From a virus: a stretch of 64,000 nt of DNA. The notes beneath the pieces were generated by a model. The model was not told the origin of the DNA. It was given only the letters and a program-made list of their open reading frames with translations, and ran no database searches. Positions 8,619 to 18,115 of the stretch are shown here, piece after piece (positions within the stretch are counted from its first letter, which is position 1; the number at the start of each line of letters is the position of its first letter). Both the position numbers and the translations under genes were made by a program. The stretch spans positions 1 to 64,000 of the IMG/VR virus record IMGVR_UViG_3300031673_000022. The stretch is one strand, 5' to 3'.

Positions 8619-8902
8619 AGCAGTTCAATGACATGATCGAAAAAGCCCACGCGAAGCTCGTCGCCGACGAGGCTCTCAAAAAGAACATCGAAATCCTCGC
8701 AAAGAAGCTGTACGAGACGAGGATGCCGGCTGACCTCTACAAAGAGATCATGGGCTACGACAAGCCGGCTTGGCGCGTGGACGGTCTGCCTTGGGACAAG
8801 TACCCTGACCTCGAAATCGCCGAGCATGAGCGAGATGACTACCGCTGTCAGGCAACGCTGCTTCTTAGAGACCCAGACCTCAACATCACCTTTCTACCGT
8901 AG
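8615..8902 (+). CDS. Hypothetical protein
   Basis: 95 residues, helical and charged in the first half, with a WRVDGLPWDKYPD segment in the middle. Translationally coupled to the preceding gene. No family recognised. Confidence 0.62.
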   Translation: MKQFNDMIEKAHAKLVADEALKKNIEILAKKLYETRMPADLYKEIMGYDKPAWRVDGLPWDKYPDLEIAEHERDDYRCQATLLLRDPDLNITFLP

Positions 8903-8910
8903 GGACAGCC

Positions 8911-9939
8911 ATGGCTGACGAAGACGAGATCGAATCCACTGACGCACCCCCTGGCAACCCCGCCTTTGTCCTTACCGGGGGCACGTTCCTCTCTACTGGC
9001 AGCGGATTCGACTACGACAACTCTACCTCGTCCTTCGGCAACACCCTGTCGGTCATGTCGTTTGGGTCTGTAGATGGGGTCGCGACCCCATCTGGTACGG
9101 AGATCCGAGGCAAGAGAACGCGCAGTAAGACACGCGACATCAACCCGAAGCTCTACTTCAAGTACGTCAAGAGCAAGCTCACAAAGGTCGAGGTGGACAA
9201 GCTCCGCCCCCGTGTCGCGAAGCTGCGCGGGCTTGCAGAGGACGCACTCGCATCGGGTCAGATCGGCCTGTACGAGAAGATCCTGACCCAGCTTGCGGTC
9301 ATGATCCGCGAGCAGGAGGCGGACGTAGCGGGCTTCGGCACGTTCGTGATGAAGAAAGACATCGACCGGTTCAAGGGCGTGGTTCAAGGGCGCGTCGTCG
9401 AGATGTGCCGCCTGGAAGAATTCCCACGGGTGCTTCCCAAGACCGTACAGAAGAAGCTCAAAGCTGTCCGGGAGAAGGGCCTGTTCGACGACTTCTGGGT
9501 CCTCCACACGAACCTGACAGGCGAGAAGGCCAAGTCCACCGCGAAGAAGATCCGCGAGAAGGACCCAATCCTATTCGGCGCATTCTCCTACGAAGAGGGG
9601 GGTCGCTTCTTCTACATCGACGACTGGGTCGACGAGTATTGCGACCTCACGTTCTCCGAGTTCACGCGGATGATGAAGGGCGTGGACAAGGACTACGAGC
9701 CGTCGGAGATGCGGGAGCCGACCGCCGATGAGGTGAAGGCCATCCTCGACGAGGTGAAGACGCACCACAGGAAGTGGCAGGACTCCTACAGACGTGACTG
9801 GCGCAAGGTCGCGGATGAGGCTGAGAACATCGACCGCGCTCTGGGAGCGAAGCCGGAGCCGGAGGTGGTGGAGCCGGAGGTGCCAGATGTGATCGAGGAG
9901 CCCGCGCCGGCCAAGAAGCCGTGGTGGAGGTTCTGGTGA
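8911..9939 (+). CDS. Hypothetical protein, possible virion protein
   Basis: 342 residues behind an AGGGACA Shine-Dalgarno. The N-terminal 60 residues are low-complexity Ser/Thr/Gly-rich, followed by a basic patch (RGKRTRSKTRD), then a mostly helical body. A Pro/Glu/Val-rich linker precedes the terminal KKPWWRFW, an aromatic tail that could be a protein-docking signal. Last of the plus-strand run, converging on the membrane protein at 9950. Function unknown. Confidence 0.65.
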   Translation: MADEDEIESTDAPPGNPAFVLTGGTFLSTGSGFDYDNSTSSFGNTLSVMSFGSVDGVATPSGTEIRGKRTRSKTRDINPKLYFKYVKSKLTKVEVDKLRPRVAKLRGLAEDALASGQIGLYEKILTQLAVMIREQEADVAGFGTFVMKKDIDRFKGVVQGRVVEMCRLEEFPRVLPKTVQKKLKAVREKGLFDDFWVLHTNLTGEKAKSTAKKIREKDPILFGAFSYEEGGRFFYIDDWVDEYCDLTFSEFTRMMKGVDKDYEPSEMREPTADEVKAILDEVKTHHRKWQDSYRRDWRKVADEAENIDRALGAKPEPEVVEPEVPDVIEEPAPAKKPWWRFW

Positions 9940-9949
9940 AGGCGCTGTC

Positions 9950-10378
9950 CTAGGGCTCTTGCGAGGGAGGTTCTGTCTCCCCCTTCAGAGGCTCTGAGCG
10001 CCTCCCTGACGCGCGCCGCTTGGTGTCGAGCATCGCGGCAAGGGGAGCGGGGAGAAAGCTCCTGAGCGTCTTCTGAGAGTGTCCTGCGACGAAGCCGCAC
10101 AGGACCCCTAGCATGACCTTCTGACCCAAGGACAAGCTGGAGTCGATCCATGGTCCGGGGATGAACACGTAGCAGAACGTGCATGCCCAGATCGGGTACA
10201 CCGGCAGTAGCCGGTGAGGCATCTTCTGCCACAGCGGAGCCTCGGGCGGTTGCTTGGCAACGGCTTCAGGGAACACTTCGCCGAAGACCTTGATGCCGGC
10301 GACCACGCATACCATGAGCACGACGTTCCAGGCGTTGAACGTCTGGTTGTACAGATGCAGGATCTCGTCAGTGCTCAT
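9950..10378 (-). CDS. Membrane protein, possible holin
   Basis: 142 residues with about three hydrophobic segments (roughly 17-33, 58-76 and 84-100) and a charged, Pro-rich cytoplasmic-type C-terminus. Size and topology resemble class I holins. No lysin gene adjoins it, so the assignment is tentative. Confidence 0.6.
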   Translation of the reverse strand: MSTDEILHLYNQTFNAWNVVLMVCVVAGIKVFGEVFPEAVAKQPPEAPLWQKMPHRLLPVYPIWACTFCYVFIPGPWIDSSLSLGQKVMLGVLCGFVAGHSQKTLRSFLPAPLAAMLDTKRRASGRRSEPLKGETEPPSQEP

Positions 10379-10395
10379 CTAGGTGGACTTCAGCT

Positions 10396-13026
10396 TCATG
10401 AGCTTGGGATGTTGCGTAGCACGGATAGAATCTTCGCCTTTGCAACACGTCCTTCCCACAGCTCGAAGGCAGTCGCGCCTGCTACCAAACCAGCACGCCA
10501 AACATCAACGTCCGACAGAGGCTCGACTTCGTAGACGTATGGCACGCCGCCTACAGACCCCCAGTGAGCCGCGCGTGCTGCGTTCGATGTAATGCTCACA
10601 GCGTTGCCAGACTGTTTGTAGTTCTTCTTTGTCTGAGGCGTCAGCACTGTTCCCACAGTCAACTTGTGTGGGCTGCCGTGGTAGAGCTTGCCTCCATGCA
10701 AATCACCCAGGCGGAAGTCTTTGCCCATGACGTGGACTTCTTGTGCCCGCCAATCGAAGCTGGACTTGATCAACCCTGCTTGCCTTGTCATCTGCAACTC
10801 GCCCTTAGGGTTGAGCACCTTGACGGCAGCCGTCAAGGCTCCGTCTGATGCGCGCTGCTGCGTCACGGGATCCAGATCGGCTTGCTGGCGCGGGAGATGT
10901 CTGCCGTGGGGTCCGCCGGGTCCTCGACGCTGGATTATCGAATCGTCCAACACGATCAAGTCGTGCTTGTTACCAAACAATGGCTTCTTAATCGCCTTAT
11001 ATCCAAGCTTCTTAATTCCCGTGTTGTCGTTACCAAAGAGATAAATTCTGGCGTTCTCGCCATTCATTAACACGGACTTCTCGCCATGCTTCTTAATCAA
11101 GTCATCGACCCACGACGCGGATGAAAAGTCACGGAGGTCGAAAGTTTCCCCATAGTCCCATACCTTGATTCGGGACAGGTCTATCGCTACTTCCGTTATG
11201 TGTGCTGCACGGTCCTTACCCGATGTGTCGCGTTTTCCATACATCTCGGCGCGTTTAAGATCGCTGGTTAGATAAATACCTTTTCCGTCTACGCCGTCAC
11301 CGGGCCGCAAGCGATCATATCTTTTCGCGCCGCCGTGATAATACGTCGTTCGACTAGACTTGATCAACCCTGCCTGGACCGACGCCGCCGCCTTCTGTCC
11401 TTCGCTAAACAACTCCGTCAACTCGGTGACGAAGATGTCCAGCCCGTGACCACGCCAACTGGAAGTCCACCGCTTAGAGGTCATGCCGTACCGGGAGGAC
11501 AGCCCCGTGAGCTTACTTGGGTTTGAATAGGAAAGGTCTACGTAAACCTCGCCATCAGTCGGTTCCGCGACCAACGTGAAGGCTGCATACTTCTCCCCGT
11601 CCTTGACGACGACCTCTGCTTGCAGCTTCTTGCTTCGGCCATTGCCAGCCACACGCGGCCCCTTCACCGTCACGGAGCCCAGCGCTTTCAAGGCAGAAGC
11701 AAGCTCCGTCGCGGCTTGCTTGACGTCGCGGAACCCAGATCCCTTCTTCTGGTTCAGGTCTACCCGGTCAAGCACTACGACTGCTTTTGGGTTCAAGACA
11801 AGGAGCTGAACCTCAGCGTTGTGAATCGATCCAGTGTCGTCGAACACGGCATCGTACCCGAGCTTTCGGAGCGCCTTGTTCCAAGCTCCGGGCTTGCCCA
11901 TGAAGCGCTGAACCAAGTCCTCCCAGACCAGATCGATTGCTTTCTCGGGCTGGCTGGACAAGATATCTTCTGCGGAATGCATCTTCGGGTCGCCTCCCAA
12001 TGCCTGCGAAAGCTCCAACGCCTGTGCGCTCGTGAGCGTAGCGAGGTCGAGTACCTTCGCAGAAGGCTTCAGCTTGACGACGTACTGGTACCGCAGCTTC
12101 TCCCACATGGCAGAGCGGTCGTTGAAGCGCTCGGGAAACAGATAGATCCCTGCCGGATCTTGATGGTGCTGCTTGACGTTGACCTTCAACATCTCGAAAT
12201 CGGAGAAGTGGAACCAGTTGCCACGCCAGTCAGACAGCTTCGCCGCGAGCTTGTGCATCTTGCTCATCGAACTGCCGGTCGCCTTCGCCGGGGGCCAGTC
12301 CTGCTCGCGCACAAGCATGAGCTTAGCTAGAGGCACACGCTGCTTCTGGTTGTCACCCTTCGTCGAGATATGCCACGCAGACCGAGTTGCAGTAGCGGGG
12401 CTGACGTAAGGTCCATACCAAGTAAAGTCACTTGCGACAATGACCATCTCGGTGTCGTCTTCCCACGCATCGGTGTCGCCTAGGTCGGCCCAGGGCTGTA
12501 CGGGGATGCGCTTGCCCATGTACTTGATGATGCGCTGCTTCGGGAGCAGCTTGTTCTTCATCTTCTTGGCAAGCTCTACCAAGTCAGGCAGGCCAGGGAA
12601 GTCAGGAAGCGAAAGCTCCGGGGCGAGGGTGATCTGCGCAGCTTCCAGCGCCAATGCAGCGCGTTGGATGAGGATGGCTTCCGTCTCGCCATCCTCGTCA
12701 TCGTCGATGTATTCCTCGACCTCGACGGGCTCAAGGACCATCTCCTCGTCGAGCAGTGCCGCCAGGTCACTGAGCGCGCTGAGCGCTCCGCACAGGGACA
12801 CATCGCTCATGTTGCCCCAAGGAAAACGCTCGACGTAACTCAGCGCCTTCTTCCGCCGTGCATCATCTTGCATGGTCTGGCTCGATTGCTCGAACTTCCA
12901 TGCAATCTGGTCCATGAGGTGCTGCTTAGCCGCCGGGTCCGCAACATCGATACCCGTCACCACGTCCCCGAAGCCCAGGGAACGGAGAACCTTCCTCAGT
13001 CCATCAATGGTGGTTGGTACCCGCAT
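10396..13026 (-). CDS. Triple ADP-ribosyltransferase-like protein
   Basis: 876 residues. Three ART-like units are visible. Unit 1 (about 265-425) runs from WFHFSD and AGIYLF to LRKLGYDAVFDD. Unit 2 (561-696) starts YYHGG, with GKGIYLTSD and LGYKAI. Unit 3 (780-872) starts LYHGSPHKL, with SITSNAARAAHWG and VYEVEPLSDVDVW, and resembles rifampin ADP-ribosyltransferase (Arr). Units 2 and 3 are each preceded by the identical octapeptide QAGLIKSS (551-558, 749-756). An acidic stretch lies near 95-115. ART domains transfer ADP-ribose from NAD+ to targets, and in phages such proteins may be delivered with DNA. Activity is inferred from motifs only. Confidence 0.72.
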   Translation of the reverse strand: MRVPTTIDGLRKVLRSLGFGDVVTGIDVADPAAKQHLMDQIAWKFEQSSQTMQDDARRKKALSYVERFPWGNMSDVSLCGALSALSDLAALLDEEMVLEPVEVEEYIDDDEDGETEAILIQRAALALEAAQITLAPELSLPDFPGLPDLVELAKKMKNKLLPKQRIIKYMGKRIPVQPWADLGDTDAWEDDTEMVIVASDFTWYGPYVSPATATRSAWHISTKGDNQKQRVPLAKLMLVREQDWPPAKATGSSMSKMHKLAAKLSDWRGNWFHFSDFEMLKVNVKQHHQDPAGIYLFPERFNDRSAMWEKLRYQYVVKLKPSAKVLDLATLTSAQALELSQALGGDPKMHSAEDILSSQPEKAIDLVWEDLVQRFMGKPGAWNKALRKLGYDAVFDDTGSIHNAEVQLLVLNPKAVVVLDRVDLNQKKGSGFRDVKQAATELASALKALGSVTVKGPRVAGNGRSKKLQAEVVVKDGEKYAAFTLVAEPTDGEVYVDLSYSNPSKLTGLSSRYGMTSKRWTSSWRGHGLDIFVTELTELFSEGQKAAASVQAGLIKSSRTTYYHGGAKRYDRLRPGDGVDGKGIYLTSDLKRAEMYGKRDTSGKDRAAHITEVAIDLSRIKVWDYGETFDLRDFSSASWVDDLIKKHGEKSVLMNGENARIYLFGNDNTGIKKLGYKAIKKPLFGNKHDLIVLDDSIIQRRGPGGPHGRHLPRQQADLDPVTQQRASDGALTAAVKVLNPKGELQMTRQAGLIKSSFDWRAQEVHVMGKDFRLGDLHGGKLYHGSPHKLTVGTVLTPQTKKNYKQSGNAVSITSNAARAAHWGSVGGVPYVYEVEPLSDVDVWRAGLVAGATAFELWEGRVAKAKILSVLRNIPSS

Positions 13027-13032
13027 GTGTCC

Positions 13033-13770
13033 TCAGTGAACGATGGCGTCGGCTTCTGAAGACTTGCTTCCAGACATCAAGGACGGCTCGGTACTGTCCA
13101 CACCCTGATCCAAAGCGCGCATACGGGCCTTGGCCTCAAGCTCAACCTTGTAGTATTCGCAAAGAGACTTGAGGCTCTCGTTGAGGCTGTCGCGCAACAC
13201 TGCCGAAATCCGGCTGAGGCTCGACTTCAACTGCGAGTCGATGAACGCCTTGTGGTTACGGTCAACCAAGGGATCCAACTGGGTGCGAAGGGAACGAAGT
13301 TCCTCGGCAGCGGCAGCCAACATTTGCCTGCTGAGGGAGTTTAGCACCTTGTCCACGATGAACTCGACCGTGACCTCGGGGTCTGTCTGCCCTTCGATGT
13401 CTTCGGCGAGCGCGCGCCACTGAGTCAGTAGCTGGGTGTACGCCGTAGAATTCTGCATCGTCGGGTTTCCCATGTACTCCTGATTGGCAGTAGACAAGGC
13501 ATCCGTGATGCTCTTGAACTCCTGGAAGCGCTGGTCTTGGATCTCAAGATCCAGCATGCACTCCTTGAGGTGGTAGCGCAGCGAGTGGGGTGCGATCCCT
13601 ACCCGATGTGACACGCTGTCGAAGCGGGAGTCACGCGCCTTCGGCACCTCGCCAGACGCTTTTACCTCGGCCAGAAGGGGAGCGAGCGCCACGTTGATCT
13701 CGTCAACCTTGGCGGGAGTGCAACCCACACACACGGGGCACTTGCGGGATTTCTTCTTGGAGAAGGCCAC
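13033..13770 (-). CDS. Hypothetical protein with CxxC and HTH-like segment
   Basis: 245 residues. N-terminal KKKSRKCPVCVGC, then an HTH-like SHRVGIAPHSLRYHLKE (about 53-70), then a long helical region. This layout could suit a DNA-recognition protein such as a small terminase subunit, but evidence is thin. Its start abuts the stop of the coiled-coil gene at 13770. Confidence 0.6.
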   Translation of the reverse strand: MAFSKKKSRKCPVCVGCTPAKVDEINVALAPLLAEVKASGEVPKARDSRFDSVSHRVGIAPHSLRYHLKECMLDLEIQDQRFQEFKSITDALSTANQEYMGNPTMQNSTAYTQLLTQWRALAEDIEGQTDPEVTVEFIVDKVLNSLSRQMLAAAAEELRSLRTQLDPLVDRNHKAFIDSQLKSSLSRISAVLRDSLNESLKSLCEYYKVELEAKARMRALDQGVDSTEPSLMSGSKSSEADAIVH

Positions 13771-14150
13771 TACGGGTGGTTCTTCCCGAGGATCTGCATA
13801 AGCTCGTCCAGACGACGGGCCATCTCGGTGATGGTCCCTTCGATCCGTCCAAGAGACTGACGCAGAGCTTCCACAGATTCGACCGATGCCTTCTCACGAA
13901 GACGGTGGTTCAAGTTCTCCAACTGAGAAGCACGAGCCACATCTAGCTTCTCAAGCTCCGTCACCTTGTCAGCAAGTTTTTCGCGAAGGTGTGCCTTCTC
14001 ACGGAACTCTTTGGCTAGTTCGTCATGACGACGCTCCAGGTCGACACGGGCCTGCCTCTCCTGACCAACGCGGATGAGAACCGAGGCCAACGCGACGAGG
14101 CCAACGCAGATGCTCACGATTGATAGGATGGTGGAGAGGTTCATGTCCAT
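13770..14150 (-). CDS. Membrane-anchored coiled-coil protein
   Basis: 126 residues. One N-terminal transmembrane helix (about 6-28) is followed by roughly 90 residues of coiled coil rich in Glu, Arg and Leu heptads. The layout resembles inner-membrane spanins or other membrane-tethered phage proteins; no closer assignment. Confidence 0.65.
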   Translation of the reverse strand: MDMNLSTILSIVSICVGLVALASVLIRVGQERQARVDLERRHDELAKEFREKAHLREKLADKVTELEKLDVARASQLENLNHRLREKASVESVEALRQSLGRIEGTITEMARRLDELMQILGKNHP

Positions 14151-14191
14151 GGTTTCCTCAGTACGGAGGCCAGTGCTGGCTCAGAGTGCGA

Positions 14192-14689
14192 TCATCCCCA
14201 GCGCGAGGAAGGCATATCGATCACGTCTGGCGTTTCTCCCACGTCGATCACATCGAATACGTCGCGGAGCGCCTGGCCGATCGTCTCTGCCATACGGGGG
14301 TTAACTCGCTTGACCTTCAACGCCTCCTCAAAGGCGAGCACGACTTCGTGTGCTGTGACGTGGCCCTGCTTGATGACGCGGAGGAGCGCCTTGAGGTTTG
14401 GCTTGGTGGCCATAGCGCGCAGGATCTGCTGACGGTGAGCAGCGGTCACACGCGCCGACCCGCTGAGACGACCCTTCGGGATCTCCTTCAGGCCCGACGA
14501 CTTCCGCTTGGGGACTACCTTCTTCGCTGTCTTCTTCTTCTTGACAGGGGCCTTCTTCTTGGAAGCCTTCTTCGCCGTCTTCTTCTTCTTGGAAGCCTTC
14601 TTCTTGGACTTCTTCTTCTTCTTCTTCTTCTTCGCGGCGGCGGAGAGAAGGGAGTCAACCTCAGACAGTGCTTCGACGATGTTCTTCAT
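14192..14689 (-). CDS. Histone-H1-like lysine-rich protein
   Basis: 165 residues. After a short helix (MKNIVEALSEVDSLLSAAA), residues 20-65 are an almost pure Lys/Ala/Ser tail with KKKASKKKK-type repeats, like bacterial and phage H1-type proteins. The C-terminal half is a compact helical domain. It probably binds DNA, in the virion or during infection. The N-terminal helix faintly resembles the leader seen on neighbouring proteins. Confidence 0.7.
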   Translation of the reverse strand: MKNIVEALSEVDSLLSAAAKKKKKKKKSKKKASKKKKTAKKASKKKAPVKKKKTAKKVVPKRKSSGLKEIPKGRLSGSARVTAAHRQQILRAMATKPNLKALLRVIKQGHVTAHEVVLAFEEALKVKRVNPRMAETIGQALRDVFDVIDVGETPDVIDMPSSRWG

Positions 14690-14704
14690 AGCGGACCTCT
14701 GTTG

Positions 14705-15694
14705 TTAGAGAATGTCGTCGATGACAGCATCTCTGAAAATCAATGGGGTAGGGGCGTCATCCGAACCTTCGTACCAGCCAGGGATACTCGCGGCCCAGTC
14801 TTCGATCCCGGCGATATCCGTGCGATGACAGACGATCATGGGGTCCTTGTTACGGATGATCGGGAGTAACTGGTTCGGCAAGTCGTGGGCGATGCGCGCG
14901 TCATCCCACCAGCCCTGCTGTTGGCTGTTGTAATCGACCTCGACAACCGAGAGTAGCGACACGACGTGGCGAACAATGGCTGTGGTGTTGACGCAGGCAG
15001 CCCACTGGCCCTGGACACCAGACACCACCATCGTATCAGCCAGGGTTCCCGATTTCTCGTCAGAGACTTCCCACAGGACACCGGACTCTCGGAGGGAAGA
15101 CGCGCAGCGGTCGACAGCGCCCGGAACCTTACGCGCAGCTTCTACCAGCTTACGCAAGTCTGAAGGATTCAGATGGGCAGTGATCGGGCCTGGGGTCTCG
15201 TAGCGCATGAACACGAGGTCGGTCTCGACGTCGACATCACCCCAGTTCTTCGCCTCGTACTGAGCCACGAAAGCACGCATGATGTCTGTCTGCGATAGGT
15301 TGTTCTCGGTACATGCCTTCAAGCACCGTTCGTAGGTCTGGGTCGCGGTGGTCGGATCGAGTTGGATGGTACCCGATCCCTTGCGCGTCTCCTGAATCAT
15401 CTGCTTGGAGAGCAGGAACCGGAGAAGCTCCTCCAAGCGGGTAATCACGCGCGCCCTGAAGCTCTGTGGGTCGCTTTCCTCGAACTGCTTGGCCTGGGCG
15501 GCGGCGGCGAACAAGAACTCGCGTAGCGCCCTCTCAGCAGGCGCTGCGGCTACCGTGTCCGGGCGGTCGGCGTTTCGGTTGCGGGGAGCAACGTCGTCAG
15601 TCGAAAGACGTACAAGGGCCTTCTCCGCCGAACGGAGAGCCCGTTGAGCGGAGCGGAGGGTCTCCAGTACGTCGTCCCGCTCCTGCGCGTCCAC
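14705..15694 (-). CDS. Hypothetical protein
   Basis: 329 residues. The N-terminal 40 residues form an amphipathic helix with repeated ALRSAE-type units, weakly like the shared leader. The middle is helical and the last 150 residues look alpha/beta. No catalytic motif recognised. Confidence 0.65.
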   Translation of the reverse strand: MDAQERDDVLETLRSAQRALRSAEKALVRLSTDDVAPRNRNADRPDTVAAAPAERALREFLFAAAAQAKQFEESDPQSFRARVITRLEELLRFLLSKQMIQETRKGSGTIQLDPTTATQTYERCLKACTENNLSQTDIMRAFVAQYEAKNWGDVDVETDLVFMRYETPGPITAHLNPSDLRKLVEAARKVPGAVDRCASSLRESGVLWEVSDEKSGTLADTMVVSGVQGQWAACVNTTAIVRHVVSLLSVVEVDYNSQQQGWWDDARIAHDLPNQLLPIIRNKDPMIVCHRTDIAGIEDWAASIPGWYEGSDDAPTPLIFRDAVIDDIL

Positions 15695-15782
15695 TGTCTT
15701 CCCCGTCAGTCGTCGTGGCGGTGGGTTAGTACCGAGTTACTGGCTGGCCCTTGTACGCGAGCCTTCGCTATCGAGGAAGGGT

Positions 15783-16298
15783 CTAGTAGCCCATCGCGGC
15801 GGCCTGTTGGCTGGCCTTAATGAGGACGCCCATCGCCTTTGCGGCGAGGGTCGCGGAGTCCAGCAAGACGCCCCAGTTGTTCCCTTCCTCGCCGTACCAG
15901 ATGCGGATTCGTCCACCATCCTTCTTGGGAAGCGCGAAGTGAAGCTCTCCCATTTCCAACGTCACGTGCCCACTGCGGGTCCGCTCGTCGTAACGGACAT
16001 CTTCCCCGCTTTTGAGTAGAGGCTCAAAGAATGGGGCGAGTGCCTCTTCCGCTTCCGGCGTGTCGCGAAGCGACGTTCTGCTGGCCTTGAGCGGCTTGCC
16101 GTCCTTGAAGGAGGCTTCCACGACGTCGTCGTAGTCGTCGACGAGCGCAGCCGCACTCGACTCGTAGAGGGTCTGCTCGGTCAGGTCGAGACCGCGACGA
16201 CCGGCGGCCTTCACCTTCGCAGGCGGGTCGAGCTTGTCAGCAGCAGCGCGGAGAGAAGCGACGGTCTTAGCGCGGGTCTTCGAGTTCATTCGTGTCAT
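15783..16298 (-). CDS. Leader-bearing hypothetical protein
   Basis: 171 residues. The N-terminus (SKTRAKTVASLRAAADKLDPP) matches the shared ALRAAA-type leader. The body contains a beta-rich segment (RSGHVTLEMGELHFALPKKDGGRIRIWYG) ending in an Ala-rich tail. Its start overlaps the 3' end... of the gene at 16295 by 4 nt. Possible virion cargo; no enzyme motif seen. Confidence 0.7.
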   Translation of the reverse strand: MTRMNSKTRAKTVASLRAAADKLDPPAKVKAAGRRGLDLTEQTLYESSAAALVDDYDDVVEASFKDGKPLKASRTSLRDTPEAEEALAPFFEPLLKSGEDVRYDERTRSGHVTLEMGELHFALPKKDGGRIRIWYGEEGNNWGVLLDSATLAAKAMGVLIKASQQAAAMGY

Positions 16299-18115
16299 CC
16301 GATCTTGGCAGCGTTCTGGACAGCTTTTGCAGCCGAGGCCAGACGATTTTTCTCGTTCTCCAGACGCGAGGCGAGCCCCTTCACCTGGAGGTCCATTTCT
16401 ACGAACTGCTGCTCCAACGCAACCGACGCCGCGAGCAGCGCTTCCATCGTCTCGACCGTCGCCATGAGCGGCGGGAGCATGGTGTCGATGTTGGAGCGCA
16501 TGTTGTCGATCTCAGCCTGCGCCATCACGGCTTCCTCGGACTTCGAGGGAGCGGAGTCGAGGCGCATCTGAGCTTGGTCGAGACGACCGGAAAGCTCAGA
16601 CAGCGACTTCACGGCGGCGACGGCGCCCTTCACTTCCGGGAACCCCTCGGCTCCCGTACCCGTGATCATCTCTTCGAGCAGGTTGGCAGCGGTGATCAGC
16701 TTCGTCAGCGACGAGCGACGACGCTTGTCACCAGTCTTGTCGCCAACATCCTTGGCCGCAGAGATCGCCTTCACGAGGTTCTTGGGGGCGCGGCTTCCTG
16801 CCGTCACCTTCTCGGCCCCATTCATCTTGCCACCCATGAATTCATGAAAGCTACCCTCATCAAAGGAGCCTCCACTTTCATCCAGGTACTCTTCCATCAT
16901 CTCGGCTTCTTCATCAGACAGCGGAGCAGTGAAAAGCTCAACCAGCGCGTCCTTGACCTCGTTCGGAACCTCTGAGTCAGCGGCCCACAGGACGCGAGCC
17001 TTGACCGCCTTTCGAGAGGCCCAGCTTCCAATGGCATCAAGCGCAGAGGCCCCTGCCATACCTGCCAAAGACGACAAGCCAAACAAGGCACCAGCCGCGC
17101 CGATAGCGCCCTTGCTGAGTGCGTTCAGCTTGACGGAAGTGGAGTACGCCCGCATGGACATGGCCAACTTTGTTGCTGCCGGCTTATCGATGTCGGTAGT
17201 TACCTTGTCGGAAACCTTCAACGAATCCAAAAGCTCCTTCTCCGTGCCTGTAAGGGCAGCTACCGCCATGGTTGTGAGGGCGGCAACCGCTGGAGCAATC
17301 CCTTTCGCTTCGAGGGTTCGGTCAGACAAGGCGTCACTCAATGACGAAGCCGTCTTGTCAATGGCACTGAAAAAGGACTTCTTCAGCTTCTTCAGCATAC
17401 CTCCCTTTTTCCCATCAGCGGCTTCCTCATCCTTTTCGCCGTAGATGTAGGGCTCACCGTCCTTTGGCTTCACCATCAACTTACGGCTGCGGATCGAGAG
17501 CTTCGCAGGTGAACTACCCACGTTGATCATGGAGGAGTGTTTATTGTCCTTCTCAGGACCCTTCTGCCAGTGGAACGTAGCGCGTCCAACGTAGTTGCCG
17601 CCCTTCGTCTTCTCCGGCTGCGAGGTGACCTCGACCCAAACCTTGTCTCCGTACCTGTCACCACGCTTCTCCGCAGCGCGCTCCATCTTGGTTTGGTCGG
17701 ACTTCGACATCTTGGCCGCACGGACCTTGAACGCCGACCCGGCGATGGCGTTCTTGGGGGCGTTCTTCTTGATGGCCCGTTGGACGATCTGGCCTGACCT
17801 ACTGCCTGTGTCGTTGAGGACGATCTTACCGCCCTTCCACTCGGCGATATTCTTGCCGCCCATCCAGTTGCCGTCCAAGCGCTTGCCATCGGTCGTGAGC
17901 TTCTTGCTCTCGGCGGCCTTCTTGGAGGTGAAGGCGTCGATGACTTGCTTGTCGCTCTTGCCGAGCTTCACGTCAGCCTTGACGGTTGTGCCGCCCTTGA
18001 TCATCCGCTTCGCGCGCTCTACCTCAGTAAGAGCCGAGTCCGTCTTCGACGTGATGAGGGCAGCGCGGGCGCCGAGGACGCGATCAAGGGCTGCTTTTGC
18101 GTTGGTCTTCATCAT
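16295..18115 (-). CDS. Large hypothetical with membrane-like segments
   Basis: 606 residues. Residues 160-230 (VTSQPEKTKGG through EPYIYGE) are paralogous to residues 28-97 of the protein at 39584. Two hydrophobic Ala/Gly-rich stretches (about 280-297 and 345-375) could insert into membranes. A Lys-rich patch follows the shared domain, and the last 150 residues are coiled coil. A membrane-active virion protein is possible. Start ATG at 18115 or 18112. Confidence 0.65.
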   Translation of the reverse strand: MMKTNAKAALDRVLGARAALITSKTDSALTEVERAKRMIKGGTTVKADVKLGKSDKQVIDAFTSKKAAESKKLTTDGKRLDGNWMGGKNIAEWKGGKIVLNDTGSRSGQIVQRAIKKNAPKNAIAGSAFKVRAAKMSKSDQTKMERAAEKRGDRYGDKVWVEVTSQPEKTKGGNYVGRATFHWQKGPEKDNKHSSMINVGSSPAKLSIRSRKLMVKPKDGEPYIYGEKDEEAADGKKGGMLKKLKKSFFSAIDKTASSLSDALSDRTLEAKGIAPAVAALTTMAVAALTGTEKELLDSLKVSDKVTTDIDKPAATKLAMSMRAYSTSVKLNALSKGAIGAAGALFGLSSLAGMAGASALDAIGSWASRKAVKARVLWAADSEVPNEVKDALVELFTAPLSDEEAEMMEEYLDESGGSFDEGSFHEFMGGKMNGAEKVTAGSRAPKNLVKAISAAKDVGDKTGDKRRRSSLTKLITAANLLEEMITGTGAEGFPEVKGAVAAVKSLSELSGRLDQAQMRLDSAPSKSEEAVMAQAEIDNMRSNIDTMLPPLMATVETMEALLAASVALEQQFVEMDLQVKGLASRLENEKNRLASAAKAVQNAAKIG

